DNA from: Tateyamaria omphalii
GTDB taxonomy: Bacteria > Pseudomonadota > Alphaproteobacteria > Rhodobacterales > Rhodobacteraceae
Reading direction: 5' to 3'
Length of the DNA stretch: 64,000 nt
Assembly: GCF_001969365.1 (NCBI RefSeq)
Contig: NZ_CP019312.1
Location: forward strand, 3,695,001-3,759,000
Positions 11,269 to 20,448 of the stretch are shown here, piece by piece; position 1 is the first letter of the stretch, and each line of letters starts with the position of its first letter. The translations under genes were made by a program, and so were the position numbers. Under the pieces are notes generated by a model. The model was not told the DNA's origin. It made no database searches and worked only from the letters and a program-made list of their open reading frames with translations.

Positions 11269-11892
11269 ATGAGCGACGATGATCGAATATCTTGTGTTCG
11301 ACTGACCCGGCGGGGCGCGTTGGGCGCCGGAACCGCGGCAGCGACTGGCGCGCTTTTGCCTCGGAAGGCCCTGACCCAGGGCGCCGCGCCGGACCCCGTA
11401 CCCGTTACCGAGCCGGGTTGGACAGTGCCCGTTACGACGATGATCAACGGAACGGCACATGCGCTTGAGATTGACGCGCGCGCCTCGCTGCTTGATCTGC
11501 TGCGCGAGCGCCTGGGTCTGAGCGGCGCCAAGAAAGGGTGCGACCACGGCCAGTGCGGTGCTTGCACCGTTCACATAGACGGGCGCCGGGTCGCGTCGTG
11601 CCTGACGCTGGCGGCCAAGATCGACGGTCGCGTGGTCACGACGATCGAGGGGCTGTCGGACGGCGACAGCCTGCATCCGATGCAGCAGGCTTTTATCGAC
11701 CATGACGCGCTGCAATGCGGCTACTGCACACCCGGTCAGATCATGGCGGCGGTCGCCTGCGTGCGCGAAGGCAATGCCACCAGCCCCGACCGGATCCGCG
11801 AGTACATGAGCGGCAATATCTGTCGGTGCGGCGCCTATGTCGGGATCATCGCAGCGGTCGAGGACGCCGCCGCGCGGATGGGAGACAGCTGA
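11269..11892 (+). CDS. paoA: Aldehyde oxidoreductase [2Fe-2S] subunit with Tat signal
   Basis: The 207-residue protein starts with a Tat-type signal (LTRRGALGAG, residues 12-21, then a hydrophobic stretch). Two [2Fe-2S] domains follow. A plant-ferredoxin-type cluster uses Cys91, Cys96, Cys99 and Cys111. A helical-domain cluster uses Cys150, Cys153, Cys185 and Cys187 (CGYCTPGQ and CRCGAY). This is the small subunit of the xanthine-dehydrogenase family, closest in layout to E. coli PaoA, which carries the folded PaoABC complex into the periplasm. Its stop overlaps the paoB start (ATGA), implying translational coupling. Confidence 0.9.
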   Translation: MSDDDRISCVRLTRRGALGAGTAAATGALLPRKALTQGAAPDPVPVTEPGWTVPVTTMINGTAHALEIDARASLLDLLRERLGLSGAKKGCDHGQCGACTVHIDGRRVASCLTLAAKIDGRVVTTIEGLSDGDSLHPMQQAFIDHDALQCGYCTPGQIMAAVACVREGNATSPDRIREYMSGNICRCGAYVGIIAAVEDAAARMGDS

Positions 11893-12893
11893 TGCAGGCG
11901 CTGAGGTATACACGTGTCACAACGCCCGAAGCTGCGATCGAGGCGCTCAGGACCGCCGGTGCCGGTGCACGGTACATTGCCGGAGGCACGTCGCTTTACG
12001 ATCTGATGAAGCTGGGCATCGAGCACCACGACCACCTTGTCGACGTGAGCGGGATCGAGAGCCTGACCGGGATCGACACGGACGGCGACAGCCTGCACTT
12101 TGGAGGGATGGCGTTGATGGCTGATGTTGCGGCGCATCCCGTTGTCCGGGACGACTATCCGGTTCTGGCTGAATCTCTGACCACGGCGGCGTCGCAACAG
12201 TTGCGGAACATGGCCACGGTGGGCGGCAATCTGCTGCAACGCACCCGCTGCATGTATTTTCGCAATGGAGCCGACGGAACGTATCCGTGCAACAAGCGGG
12301 CGCCGGGATCGGGATGCGCGGCTCTTGGTGGGCGGGATCGTGGGCAGGCGGTGCTGGGCACATCGGATGCCTGCACAGCCGTGTCGCCCGGCGATTGGCC
12401 TGTCGCGCTGCTGGCCCTTGATGCGTCCATCGACCTCCTGGGGCCTGACGGTATCCGGACGGTGCCCATCGCAGATCTCTACCATCTGCCGGGGGCGACG
12501 CCTGATTTCGAGTTCAACCTCGTTCCGGGTGAGATCATCACAGCCATCACGGTGCCCAAGACGGCCGCGCGTGGATCAACCTATCACAAGATTCGTGACC
12601 GCGCTTCTTACGCCTTTGCACTGGCGTCGGCTGCGGTCGTTCTTGAGATGGACGGCGACATCATGCGGCGCCCGCGCGTGGCCCTTGGCGGTGTGGGCAC
12701 GATCCCATGGCACGCGCCCGAGACCGAAGCAATGCTGGATGGCCAGCCGTTGACCCGCGCCCGTGCGCTTGCGGCGGGCCAAGCAGCCTTTGCCCGGGCG
12801 CGGCCCGGTCGTCAGAACGCATTCAAGCTGACCCTCGGGGCCGAAGTGATCGCCGATGCCGTGATGATCGCCGCCCACCGGGCCGCGCAATGA
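11892..12893 (+). CDS. paoB: Aldehyde oxidoreductase FAD-binding subunit
   Basis: The protein has 333 residues from the ATG that overlaps the paoA stop. The N-terminal FAD domain shows AGGTSLYDLMK (about 30-40) and TVGGNLLQRTRC (109-120), a classic flavin-binding segment. Four cysteines (120, 133, 141 and 161) in an extra loop fit the [4Fe-4S] cluster that distinguishes PaoB from other FAD subunits of the family. A C-terminal CO-dehydrogenase-flavoprotein domain follows. It passes electrons from the molybdenum site and the 2Fe-2S clusters. The next gene is not the molybdenum subunit, as expected, but a kelch protein 52 bp downstream. Confidence 0.9.
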   Translation: MQALRYTRVTTPEAAIEALRTAGAGARYIAGGTSLYDLMKLGIEHHDHLVDVSGIESLTGIDTDGDSLHFGGMALMADVAAHPVVRDDYPVLAESLTTAASQQLRNMATVGGNLLQRTRCMYFRNGADGTYPCNKRAPGSGCAALGGRDRGQAVLGTSDACTAVSPGDWPVALLALDASIDLLGPDGIRTVPIADLYHLPGATPDFEFNLVPGEIITAITVPKTAARGSTYHKIRDRASYAFALASAAVVLEMDGDIMRRPRVALGGVGTIPWHAPETEAMLDGQPLTRARALAAGQAAFARARPGRQNAFKLTLGAEVIADAVMIAAHRAAQ

Positions 12894-12945
12894 CCTGACC
12901 AGACTTTCCAAAACCAACCACCTTACAGAAAGGAAGACGGATCAT

Positions 12946-13968
12946 ATGACACGTTCATTCACCTTCCCCGTTACAATTACCTTGTGTGCCGCGGGCGCGC
13001 TGTCGCTTGGCGGCACCGGTCACGCCCAGCCCGGCTGGTCCAACGCGGCCGCCATGCCGTCCCCCCGGCAAGAGATTTACGCAACCACGCATGAGGGCCT
13101 GATCTTTACAGCGGGCGGGCTCGCCGAAGGTGCGTCTGCCGTGCGGGATGACTTTCTGGCCTATGATCCGACCAGCGACAGCTGGCGAGAGCTGCCCGAT
13201 CTTCCGGCGGCGCGCCACCATATCACGCTGTCGACGCTGGGCGATGTGATCTATGCCGTTGGCGGATTTTCGGGGGGCTTTCCGGACTGGCGGCCCGAGG
13301 CGTCCGCCTATGCGTTCGATCTGGCCCGGGGTGAATGGCGGGATCTCCCCAATCTGCCCGTCGCGCGCGGAGAGCACGTGTCTGCCGTCGCGGACGGGCG
13401 CATTTTCGTTATCGGGGGCCGCGTGGGCGGAACCGAAGGGGCGGCAAGCTTTACCGAGCACCGGGATACCGGGCGCGTCGATGTCTTTGATCCCGCGACC
13501 GGCATGTGGTCGCGTGGCATAGACGCCCCAACTGCGCGCAACAGCGCGGCAAGCGCCGTGATCGACGGACAGATCTATGTTGTGGGCGGGCGTCAGTACC
13601 TAGGCCAAGCCGATGGGTCCGGGGTCAATGTAAATGTCGCGGCACTTGAAGTCTTTGACCCCGAAACCGGATTATGGTCCGTGCGCGCGCCTATGCCCCG
13701 AGGGGCAGGCGGTCTGGCTGCCGCAGCCGTGGATGGCAAGCTGTATGTCTTTGGCGGCGAGCAATGGAGCCCCTCGCAAGAGGTGTTCGCCGATGGCTGG
13801 GTCTATGATCCAGCGACCGACGCGTGGGCGGCGATGCCGGACCTGAACGTGCCGCGCCACGGATTGGCCGCTGCGGCCATAGATACGCGCATCTTTACCA
13901 TCGGTGGTGCAACTGAAACCGGTGCCGGCGATGTCGACGCCCACGAAATGCTGACTGTCGCCCGCTGA
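12946..13968 (+). CDS. Exported kelch-repeat beta-propeller protein
   Basis: The 340-residue protein has a Sec signal peptide (1-27, ending GHAQ). About five to six kelch repeats follow, each with a GG pair and spaced Tyr/Trp, for example IYAVGGFSGG, IFVIGGRVGG, IYVVGGRQ, LYVFGGEQW and IFTIGGATE. They would close into a periplasmic beta-propeller. It starts 52 bp after paoB with a good ribosome site (aaggaag) and ends 55 bp before paoC, all on one strand. A role as an accessory or substrate-handling partner of the periplasmic aldehyde oxidoreductase follows from position only. It lacks the copper-ligand signature of galactose oxidase as far as I can see. Confidence 0.85.
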   Translation: MTRSFTFPVTITLCAAGALSLGGTGHAQPGWSNAAAMPSPRQEIYATTHEGLIFTAGGLAEGASAVRDDFLAYDPTSDSWRELPDLPAARHHITLSTLGDVIYAVGGFSGGFPDWRPEASAYAFDLARGEWRDLPNLPVARGEHVSAVADGRIFVIGGRVGGTEGAASFTEHRDTGRVDVFDPATGMWSRGIDAPTARNSAASAVIDGQIYVVGGRQYLGQADGSGVNVNVAALEVFDPETGLWSVRAPMPRGAGGLAAAAVDGKLYVFGGEQWSPSQEVFADGWVYDPATDAWAAMPDLNVPRHGLAAAAIDTRIFTIGGATETGAGDVDAHEMLTVAR

Positions 13969-14023
13969 CCCCACTCTCTCTAGCACCGGCCTGGCACCCC
14001 TGCCGGGTCGGAAGGAGCTTGCC

Positions 14024-16195
14024 ATGACTCTGACCTCGACCCCCGACCGCCCCCGGACCGATGCCCGCGACAAGGTGCTGGGCCGCGCGCTGTTTGCCGC
14101 CGATGTGCCGATCCCGGGCCTTCTGCACGCCATGACGGTGCCTGCGACCATCGCCAAGGGCCGTGTCACGCAGATTGATACGCGCGAGGCCATCGCAGAG
14201 CCCGGTGTCGTTCGGGTTTTCACGCACGAAGACTTCGGCGACATTGGCGTGACCCCTGCCACCCTTGGCGGCAACCAGCCCGGATTTCAGCCGATGACCG
14301 GGACCGACATCCTGTTTCGGGGTCAGCCCGTCGCGATGGTGGTTGCGGAGACACTGGAAGCGGCAGCAGAGGCGGCGCGGCTGGTGCATGTGAGTTATGC
14401 GCCAGCGCCCTTCACCGCTTCAATGGGCGCGCCCGGGGCAGAACCGCAGCCGTTCGAAACCACGATCGAGGCGGGCGATGCGACCGGGGCGCTGGACGCG
14501 GCTGAGATCACGATCGAGGCCGCGTATGACCATCCGCAGAACCACCACAACCCGATGGAGCTGATCTCGACCACGGCGCTGGTTGAAGAGGGGCGCATCG
14601 TCATCCGCGAAGGCACCCAGAACACGGCGGCGATCAAATTTGGCACCGCCGGGGCGCTTGGTCTGGATCCCGATTTGGTCGATGCGCTCAGTCCCTATAC
14701 GGGCGGCGGTTTTGGCCAAAAGAATGTGCTGCAACTACAGTCGGTGCTGGTGACACGGGCGGCCATCGCACTTGGCCGTCCGGTCAAGCTGGTGATGCCG
14801 CGTGCGCAGCTGTTTCACACGGCCTCTCATCGGCCTGCGAGCCACCACCGCATTCAGCTGGGCGCGGCGCGAGACGGTCAGATCACCGGAGCCATCTATG
14901 AAAGCGATCAGCAAAACGGACGCTATGACCAATTTCTAGGCTCGGCGCATAACGAGACGGTGAGCCGCGTGTATGGGATCCCCAACTGGACAGGGCGCGA
15001 ACGGCTGGTGAGGGTTGACAGCTCACCGCCCGGCCACATGCGGTCGCCACACGAACATCCCGCGAGCTACGCGTTTGAGAGCGCGATGGATGAACTGGCC
15101 TATGCGCTGGAGATCGACCCCGTCGCGCTGCGCCTGGCAAATGACGCGGGCAGCGACCCGATCACGGGAAAGCCCTATTCCAGCCGGACGTTGAACGAAT
15201 GCCTTGAGCGTGGCGCCGCGCGCTTTGGCTGGGATAGGCGCGTGCCTGCGCCGGGCTCGATGCGGGCCGAGGACGGGTCGCAAATCGGCTGGGGCGTCGC
15301 TGCCGGTGCGTATAAGGGATCCATGTGCCCGGCGATTGCGCGGCTGCGCATCCGGGCGGATGGTGTGACGCAACTGGCCATCACCGGGCACGAGATGGGT
15401 CAGGGCATTCGGAGTGCGGTGGCGTCCGAGTTGATGGAGGTCCTGGCCGTCAATCCGGACCGGATGGAGATCCGGATGGGTGATACGCGCGCGGCACCGC
15501 AACACCTGACCGCAGGATCATGGGGCACGGGCAGTGCGGTTCCGGCGACCCGTGCGGTGGCGGAGCGTATGCACGCCGCACTGACGGAACTGCTAGGCCC
15601 TCTTGAGCCGGGCGACGACGTCCATGCCAGGTTGATGGCGGTGCGGCGCCCCTATCTGGAGGTGTCGGTCACGCAATTGGGTCTGGATCAGACGCAGGCG
15701 CATCTTGACCGGATGCTGCGCGGCGCGCCCGCTGCCATCGGACCGGAATACAACGATTTGGTCGCCTTCAGCTGGATTGCGCATTTCATCGAGGTGCGCG
15801 TGCATCCGACGCTGCGGCAGATCCGGGTGCCCCGTGTCGTGTCCGTGGCCGATTGCGGGCGCGTGATGAACCACCGGACAGCGACCAGTCAGATTCATGG
15901 CGGTGTGGTCTGGGGGATCGGCGCGGCGCTGCACGAGGTTGCAGAGATCGACCCGCGATATGGGTTTGTGTTGAACAACGACATTGCCGATTACGTCATG
16001 CCGGTCAACGCGGATATCGGCGACATCTCGGTCGAGCTTTTGGACCAGCCGGATCTTGCGCTGAACGCATCTGGCGTCAAAGGCATCGGTGAGGTTGCAA
16101 TGGTTGGTGTCAGCGCGGCGGTTGCAAACGCGGTGTTCCATGCGACAGGGCGACGGGTGCGGCACTTGCCGATCCGGGTTGAAGATTTGATGTGA
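14024..16195 (+). CDS. paoC: Aldehyde oxidoreductase molybdenum-cofactor-binding subunit
   Basis: The 723-residue protein is the large subunit of the xanthine-dehydrogenase family. It shows the aldehyde oxidase/xanthine dehydrogenase a/b hammerhead domain (about 12-120), then the molybdopterin-binding domains. Motifs include GGGFGQKN (about 227-234) and GHEMGQGIRSAV (about 457-468). The catalytic-glutamate segment GVKGIGEVAMVGVS lies near the C-terminus. The reaction is oxidation of aldehydes to acids with water as oxygen donor. A strong ribosome site (ggaaggagcttgcc) precedes the ATG. No PaoD/XdhC-type cofactor-insertion chaperone is adjacent, so one must be encoded elsewhere. Confidence 0.9.
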   Translation: MTLTSTPDRPRTDARDKVLGRALFAADVPIPGLLHAMTVPATIAKGRVTQIDTREAIAEPGVVRVFTHEDFGDIGVTPATLGGNQPGFQPMTGTDILFRGQPVAMVVAETLEAAAEAARLVHVSYAPAPFTASMGAPGAEPQPFETTIEAGDATGALDAAEITIEAAYDHPQNHHNPMELISTTALVEEGRIVIREGTQNTAAIKFGTAGALGLDPDLVDALSPYTGGGFGQKNVLQLQSVLVTRAAIALGRPVKLVMPRAQLFHTASHRPASHHRIQLGAARDGQITGAIYESDQQNGRYDQFLGSAHNETVSRVYGIPNWTGRERLVRVDSSPPGHMRSPHEHPASYAFESAMDELAYALEIDPVALRLANDAGSDPITGKPYSSRTLNECLERGAARFGWDRRVPAPGSMRAEDGSQIGWGVAAGAYKGSMCPAIARLRIRADGVTQLAITGHEMGQGIRSAVASELMEVLAVNPDRMEIRMGDTRAAPQHLTAGSWGTGSAVPATRAVAERMHAALTELLGPLEPGDDVHARLMAVRRPYLEVSVTQLGLDQTQAHLDRMLRGAPAAIGPEYNDLVAFSWIAHFIEVRVHPTLRQIRVPRVVSVADCGRVMNHRTATSQIHGGVVWGIGAALHEVAEIDPRYGFVLNNDIADYVMPVNADIGDISVELLDQPDLALNASGVKGIGEVAMVGVSAAVANAVFHATGRRVRHLPIRVEDLM

Positions 16196-16305
16196 CGCGT
16201 GCGCAGATCCCATAGGACTCAAGCATTCAAGATGATCGTGTGGTTGTGGGACTTGGGTCGCCAAAATCCACTCCGGGATCGCACCGGGACCGTTACGTCG
16301 CTCTC

Positions 16306-16704
16306 CTATTCGGTCTCTCGGTAAAAGACATAGCCCGCATGGTACAGGACCCCATCGCGGAACCGCCCATCGGCATAAAAGCCCGTGTCGTCCCAATACT
16401 GGATGATATCGCCTGTGACACGATAGCGGCCACGGTAGGCGCTTTGTCTTGTGCCGCGAGCTTCGTCGTAGCGGCCATTGGGTAGCAATTCGTGGCGGAT
16501 ATGGCCGTCTTCGGTGATCCACATGCCGATGAAGGCGTGATCTTGTGGGCTCGTTTCCTCGGCCGGGCGCGGCGAGCGGGGAAAGTCTGTCGTCACAAAC
16601 TGTGCGTGGGAGTTTGACGTCGCCATTAGCGTGGCCACGATTGCGAGAAAAAAGGTGCGCAAGGCATGGTTTAGTCTCCGTTTGGAATGGCGGTGGATGT
16701 GCAT
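16306..16704 (-). CDS. Exported Atu4866-like small protein
   Basis: From the ATG at 16704 (ribosome site aaaggcgg) the product has 132 residues, with a Sec signal peptide (about 1-35, ending SHAQ). The mature part (WITEDGHIRHELLPNGRY, then YRGRYRVTGDIIQYWDD and FRDGVLYHAGYVFYR) resembles the Agrobacterium Atu4866 family, small lipocalin-like beta-barrel proteins of unknown function. It is the last gene of a three-gene operon after the SDR and NTF2-like genes, 52 bp downstream of the latter. It converges with paoC, with about 110 bp between them. Confidence 0.75.
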   Translation of the reverse strand: MHIHRHSKRRLNHALRTFFLAIVATLMATSNSHAQFVTTDFPRSPRPAEETSPQDHAFIGMWITEDGHIRHELLPNGRYDEARGTRQSAYRGRYRVTGDIIQYWDDTGFYADGRFRDGVLYHAGYVFYRETE

Positions 16705-16756
16705 GGTGCCGCCTTTGCAACAAAGGTGAACGAGGCGGGATGCGCCCCTGTCCGGA

Positions 16757-17248
16757 TCATTCGGAACGCGGTTCATTGTTGTCGACCAGCGCGTCATAGG
16801 CGCGAAGATCAAGGAAGGCTTCGGCGTGCGTGACCAGCCCATCTTGCATCGTCATGATCCAGAGAAACTGGTTTTCATAGATGCCTCCGCCCGTTGTCGG
16901 TGCGCTGCCGTCCCAGCGAACGATCACTTGGTCGCCGTCGGCCCAGATATGGTGCACCTCGGGCAACAGGGGTGCGGTCAGGCGGCTTGTGACCGGTCGG
17001 GAGGCTTCTTCGATGAAAGCATCGAAATCCGTGTAAACGCCTGCGACGGGTCCGGTGCCGTGTATCGTCCAGACGATATTGTCGGACAGGATATCGCCGA
17101 AGACATAGGTGCCCTGCTGCCAGGTCTCGAACGCCTCGGTGATGATACGCTCGTTCTCAGCGGTGGTTGCGGGTGTCTGCGCGAGGCTCGCTGTCGGGGT
17201 CATCGCCAAGGCACCGCCAAAGAAAAGGACGATTTGTCTGAGTGTCAT
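16757..17248 (-). CDS. Exported NTF2-like (SnoaL) protein
   Basis: The ATG at 17248 follows aggag at a 9-base spacing and is preferred over an upstream start at 17266. The 163-residue product carries a signal peptide (about 1-24, ending SLAQ). The NTF2-like domain has an N-terminal helix, ILSDNIVWTIHGTGP, and VIVRWDG ... WIMTMQDGLVTHAEAFLD. Trp and acidic residues at these sites are common in SnoaL-like proteins, which act as cyclases, isomerases or binding proteins. It sits 28 bp after the SDR gene in the same operon. An exported member paired with a cytosolic reductase is unusual. Confidence 0.75.
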   Translation of the reverse strand: MTLRQIVLFFGGALAMTPTASLAQTPATTAENERIITEAFETWQQGTYVFGDILSDNIVWTIHGTGPVAGVYTDFDAFIEEASRPVTSRLTAPLLPEVHHIWADGDQVIVRWDGSAPTTGGGIYENQFLWIMTMQDGLVTHAEAFLDLRAYDALVDNNEPRSE

Positions 17249-17276
17249 CGTGTTGTTCTCCTGCATGGCATCCGGA

Positions 17277-17999
17277 TCACGCGGCGGATGTCGTGGGGCG
17301 GATGGTGATTTCGGTCGTGTCGACGTCGGCTGGTGCCTCGATCACCTGTCGGACGGCGCGGGCTATGTCGGCGGGCTGCAAGGCGATGGACCGGAACGCA
17401 TCCATTGCCCCCTTGGTTTCTTCGTGGGTGATGGTCGACGCCAAATCGCTTTCCACCACGCCGGGATTGACGCAGGTGGTGCGGATATGCGGGCTTTCCT
17501 GCCGCAATCCGTCGGTGATCGCGCGCACCGCAAACTTCGTTGCGCAATAGACCGCGCCGGTCGGCACGACGTAAAGCGCGCCGATGGAGCCGATGTTGAT
17601 GATCTGGCCGGATTGCTGCTTGTCCATCTGCGGTAGGACCGCCCCAATGCCCCAAAAGACGCCTTTGACGTTTACGTCTACCATCTGGTCCCACTCATCG
17701 AGTTTCACGGCGGACAGCGGGGACAGCGGCATGACACCGGCGTTGTTCACTAGAACGTCAATGCGGCCCCAATTTGTGATGGCCTGTGAGGCAAACGCCT
17801 GCATTGCATCCCGGTCGGTCACGTCGAGCGTCATCGACCTGGCCGTGCCACCATTGTTGGCGATCTCTTGGGCAAGTGCCTCGATCCGGTTGCCGCGCCG
17901 CGCGCCCAGCAGGACCTTGGCACCCGCCGCGCCCAATTCGCGTGCAATGCCCTCACCGATGCCGCTGGATGCGCCGGTGATAAGGATGACTTTGTCCAT
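17277..17999 (-). CDS. Short-chain dehydrogenase/reductase
   Basis: The 240-residue protein is a classical SDR. The NAD(P) motif TGASSGIG is at 8-15, and an arginine pair in GARRGN suggests NADP preference. The NNAG motif is near 87-90. The catalytic Ser (IGSIGALY) and the YCATK active-site motif lie near 138-155. It would reduce a carbonyl or oxidise an alcohol. It heads the operon with the NTF2-like and Atu4866-like genes and is divergent from an AraC regulator of the YqhC type, which in E. coli controls aldehyde reductase genes. A role in aldehyde or ketone handling is therefore plausible. Confidence 0.88.
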   Translation of the reverse strand: MDKVILITGASSGIGEGIARELGAAGAKVLLGARRGNRIEALAQEIANNGGTARSMTLDVTDRDAMQAFASQAITNWGRIDVLVNNAGVMPLSPLSAVKLDEWDQMVDVNVKGVFWGIGAVLPQMDKQQSGQIINIGSIGALYVVPTGAVYCATKFAVRAITDGLRQESPHIRTTCVNPGVVESDLASTITHEETKGAMDAFRSIALQPADIARAVRQVIEAPADVDTTEITIRPTTSAA

Positions 18000-18179
18000 G
18001 GTGTTCTCCTGATGTCATGCGTGCGTACAAGGTCACCCTTGCCGCAACCGCAGAGGTATGCGGCCGCTCGGGGTGCTGATAGACCGATCAAACGGGATTG
18101 TTGCCTGATCCTCCGGCGCGCGGCATGATGGCGCGACACCTGGTCGACAAAGCGCCCGCGCCCCATATTGATCGGGCCC

Positions 18180-19112
18180 ATGATGGATGACGCAACCACC
18201 GCTGTGTCGCTTGACACCCTGGCGCGGCGTATTGCTCGATACGCCATGTGCGATGGCGTGCACCAAACGGATGTACCGGGTCTGCACCTGATACGCAGCG
18301 CGCATCCAACCCAGGAAATTCACACAGTCCATGCGCCCGCCCTTTGCATCGTTGTTCAGGGGGCGAAGCGGGTCGTTTTGGCGGATCAGGTCATCCAGTA
18401 CGATCCCGCGCACCATCTGCTGGTGTCCTTCGATCTGCCCATTGTCGGGCAAGTGATCGAGGCCATGCCATCCCGCCCCTATCTGTGCCTGCGGCTTGAC
18501 GTGTCTACGGATCGGCTTGCGCAGCTGGCGACCGAGTGTCTGGCAAGCACGGACAAGACCGTTCAGCGGCCGGCTTCCTGTCCAGGTCTGTGTTTGGGCG
18601 AGACGACCGCCAAGGTTTTGGGTGCCGCCGATCGCCTTTCACGTCTTGTCGAGACCCCTGACGACATCGCTGTTCTGGCCCCGCTTTACGAGCGCGAGCT
18701 GCTTTACCGGGTGATGCGGACCCAACAGGGGCAACTGGCTGTGTACAACGTGCTCGGCCTTGGCCGTGGGGCGCAGGTCGCGCGGGCCATCACTTGGCTG
18801 CGCCAGAATTATCGCGCGCCGTTCGAGATGAAAAAACTGACCGAGTTCTCAGGTCTGCAACACTCGGCGCTGCATCAACATTTCAAGGATATCACCCGGA
18901 TGACCCCGCTCCAGTACCACAAGCAATTGCGGCTGCATGAGGCGCGGCGGTTGATGCTGTTTCAGAACCGGACCGCTGCCGAAGCCGCATTCTCGGTCGG
19001 ATACGAAAGCCCATCCCAATTCAGCCGGGAATATCATCGCCTGTTTGGCCAACCCCCGATCCGCGATGTTGAAACGCTCTCGCGGACATTCTTTTCTCCT
19101 GACATGCCGTAA
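18180..19112 (+). CDS. AraC-family transcriptional regulator (YqhC-like)
   Basis: The protein has about 310 residues from the paired ATGs at 18180/18183; the frame also opens at a TTG (18168). The N-terminal AraC_N-type domain (about 25-190) contains HAPALCIVVQGAKRV and YLLVSFDLPIVG-like motifs of the YqhC group. The C-terminal pair of helix-turn-helices (about 205-305) includes the second-helix consensus VGYESPSQFSREYHRLFGQPP. In E. coli YqhC activates aldehyde reductase genes in response to reactive aldehydes. Here the divergent SDR operon is the obvious target. Confidence 0.88.
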   Translation: MMDDATTAVSLDTLARRIARYAMCDGVHQTDVPGLHLIRSAHPTQEIHTVHAPALCIVVQGAKRVVLADQVIQYDPAHHLLVSFDLPIVGQVIEAMPSRPYLCLRLDVSTDRLAQLATECLASTDKTVQRPASCPGLCLGETTAKVLGAADRLSRLVETPDDIAVLAPLYERELLYRVMRTQQGQLAVYNVLGLGRGAQVARAITWLRQNYRAPFEMKKLTEFSGLQHSALHQHFKDITRMTPLQYHKQLRLHEARRLMLFQNRTAAEAAFSVGYESPSQFSREYHRLFGQPPIRDVETLSRTFFSPDMP

Positions 19113-19669
19113 TGGTGGGGCTGCGTGCTGGCACATGTTGAACAGACCGCGGTGGCCCAGTGGCGCCTTGTTCTTTTTTTGACAAAAGTCGTCTGAGCCC
19201 GGTGTGAGCATGTATTTTGTTAAAAGCATTCTGCGCAGTCTGGCACAGAACGTCGTTCTCGTTCCGTTTGAGCTCAATAAGAATAGCGTTCATAGACGTT
19301 TAGCCACCTTTTACGCTATGCTGGTGACCGATGTGCCTAGGGCACTCAACATCGGTCTGCCCGGCAACAGACGCGAGATATTGGATCGACCAACAAAATG
19401 CCTCGAAAGTGCGATCTTGATCATGCGTTCGAAACCTACAGTCAAAAACCGCTTCCGCGACATGGGGCGCAATGCAGCAAGAAATGCGTCACAATTGCAG
19501 TGCGATGCTGCGTTAGCAAAGGCTGAAAACCTCAGGTCGGTTTTGTCCCGCTTGGTGACCATTCAAGTACGACAAAAGAAGGCCTGGTCTTTTTGTGAGG
19601 AAATACCAACCTAAGTCAGGCTCAGCTTTTATGTGCCGACTCTATTTACGGCACCAAGCCCTGGAACTC
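19113..19669. other. 557-bp stretch without a convincing gene
   Basis: The stretch is less GC-rich than its surroundings. A plus-strand frame at 19204-19614 (136 residues, GTG start, basic C-terminal half) and a minus-strand frame at 19311-19562 are open, but neither resembles a family I know and neither has a clear ribosome site. No tRNA, repeat array or strong terminator is seen. It may be foreign or decayed DNA. Confidence 0.4.
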
Positions 19670-20419
19670 CTAAAACTGATAGGTCAGTCCCAGGAACGTG
19701 CTCACACCGATGTCTTCGTCGACGATCGGGCTGTCGGTGACCTCGTCTGGGAGGAATTCTGCACGCACCGAGCCGACCAGATTGACGCGATCATTGATCG
19801 GAAAGACCGATGTCAGTGCAATATGGGGGATGATGACATCGCCAGGATCGTATTCGGGTCGGCCCGCTAAGGCTTCGCTTGCAAGAACACCGTAGGAGTA
19901 CCGCGCGAGGTCATCGCTGAGCCATGTGAGGCCCGCAGAGACAAGCAGCGGCGTTCGACCGAGCGGGATCGCCTGGCTTAGCTCTGCCGAGATTTCCTGG
20001 CCGCCGTGCTCATCGGTAAGTTCGGTGACAGCGCGAAGCTGCAACTGCGTTCCGCGGGCAAAGCTGTAGCGCAACTGGGCCCCGCCATCGACAGTGATGT
20101 CTCGGTCGATCCCATCCAGAAACGCGCTGTCCGGGTCATCCAGGGCCGAAAAGCGTGGGGAGATGACGCCGCTCAGGCGGACCTGTGGGTTGGAGAATAC
20201 TGTTACCCGGAGGCCTTCGGGGATGCCGACGCCAAACCGTTCAGACTCGTAGCGCAACAGCGGCAGGGCTTGGACGTCGCTGCCTTCGCCTGTGAAGATC
20301 GAGTTTGAATAGGCCATCCCGACGCCGAGGGAAAACCCTTCCGGGGTTTGCTGCGCGAGAGCCGGGGAAAGGCCACACGCCAAAATGAGCAGAGCGATGA
20401 CCGAGTGTTGGAGTTTCAT
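19670..20419 (-). CDS. MipA/OmpV-family outer-membrane protein
   Basis: From the ATG at 20419 the product has 249 residues, with a signal peptide (1-22, ending ALAQ). The mature protein shows alternating amphipathic beta strands with the family pattern: GVGMAYSNSIFTGEGSDVQ, LPLLRYESERFGVGIPEG, and a C-terminal strand ending LGLTYQF with the terminal Phe required for outer-membrane insertion. MipA/OmpV proteins are 10-12-stranded barrels; E. coli MipA scaffolds peptidoglycan enzymes. A longer open frame to 20857 is an artefact. It lies 29 bp after a small exported protein and divergent from an RND efflux operon, suggesting shared envelope-stress regulation. Confidence 0.85.
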   Translation of the reverse strand: MKLQHSVIALLILACGLSPALAQQTPEGFSLGVGMAYSNSIFTGEGSDVQALPLLRYESERFGVGIPEGLRVTVFSNPQVRLSGVISPRFSALDDPDSAFLDGIDRDITVDGGAQLRYSFARGTQLQLRAVTELTDEHGGQEISAELSQAIPLGRTPLLVSAGLTWLSDDLARYSYGVLASEALAGRPEYDPGDVIIPHIALTSVFPINDRVNLVGSVRAEFLPDEVTDSPIVDEDIGVSTFLGLTYQF

Positions 20420-20448
20420 ACTGCGTAGGCCTTTGTTCGTAGACGTGT

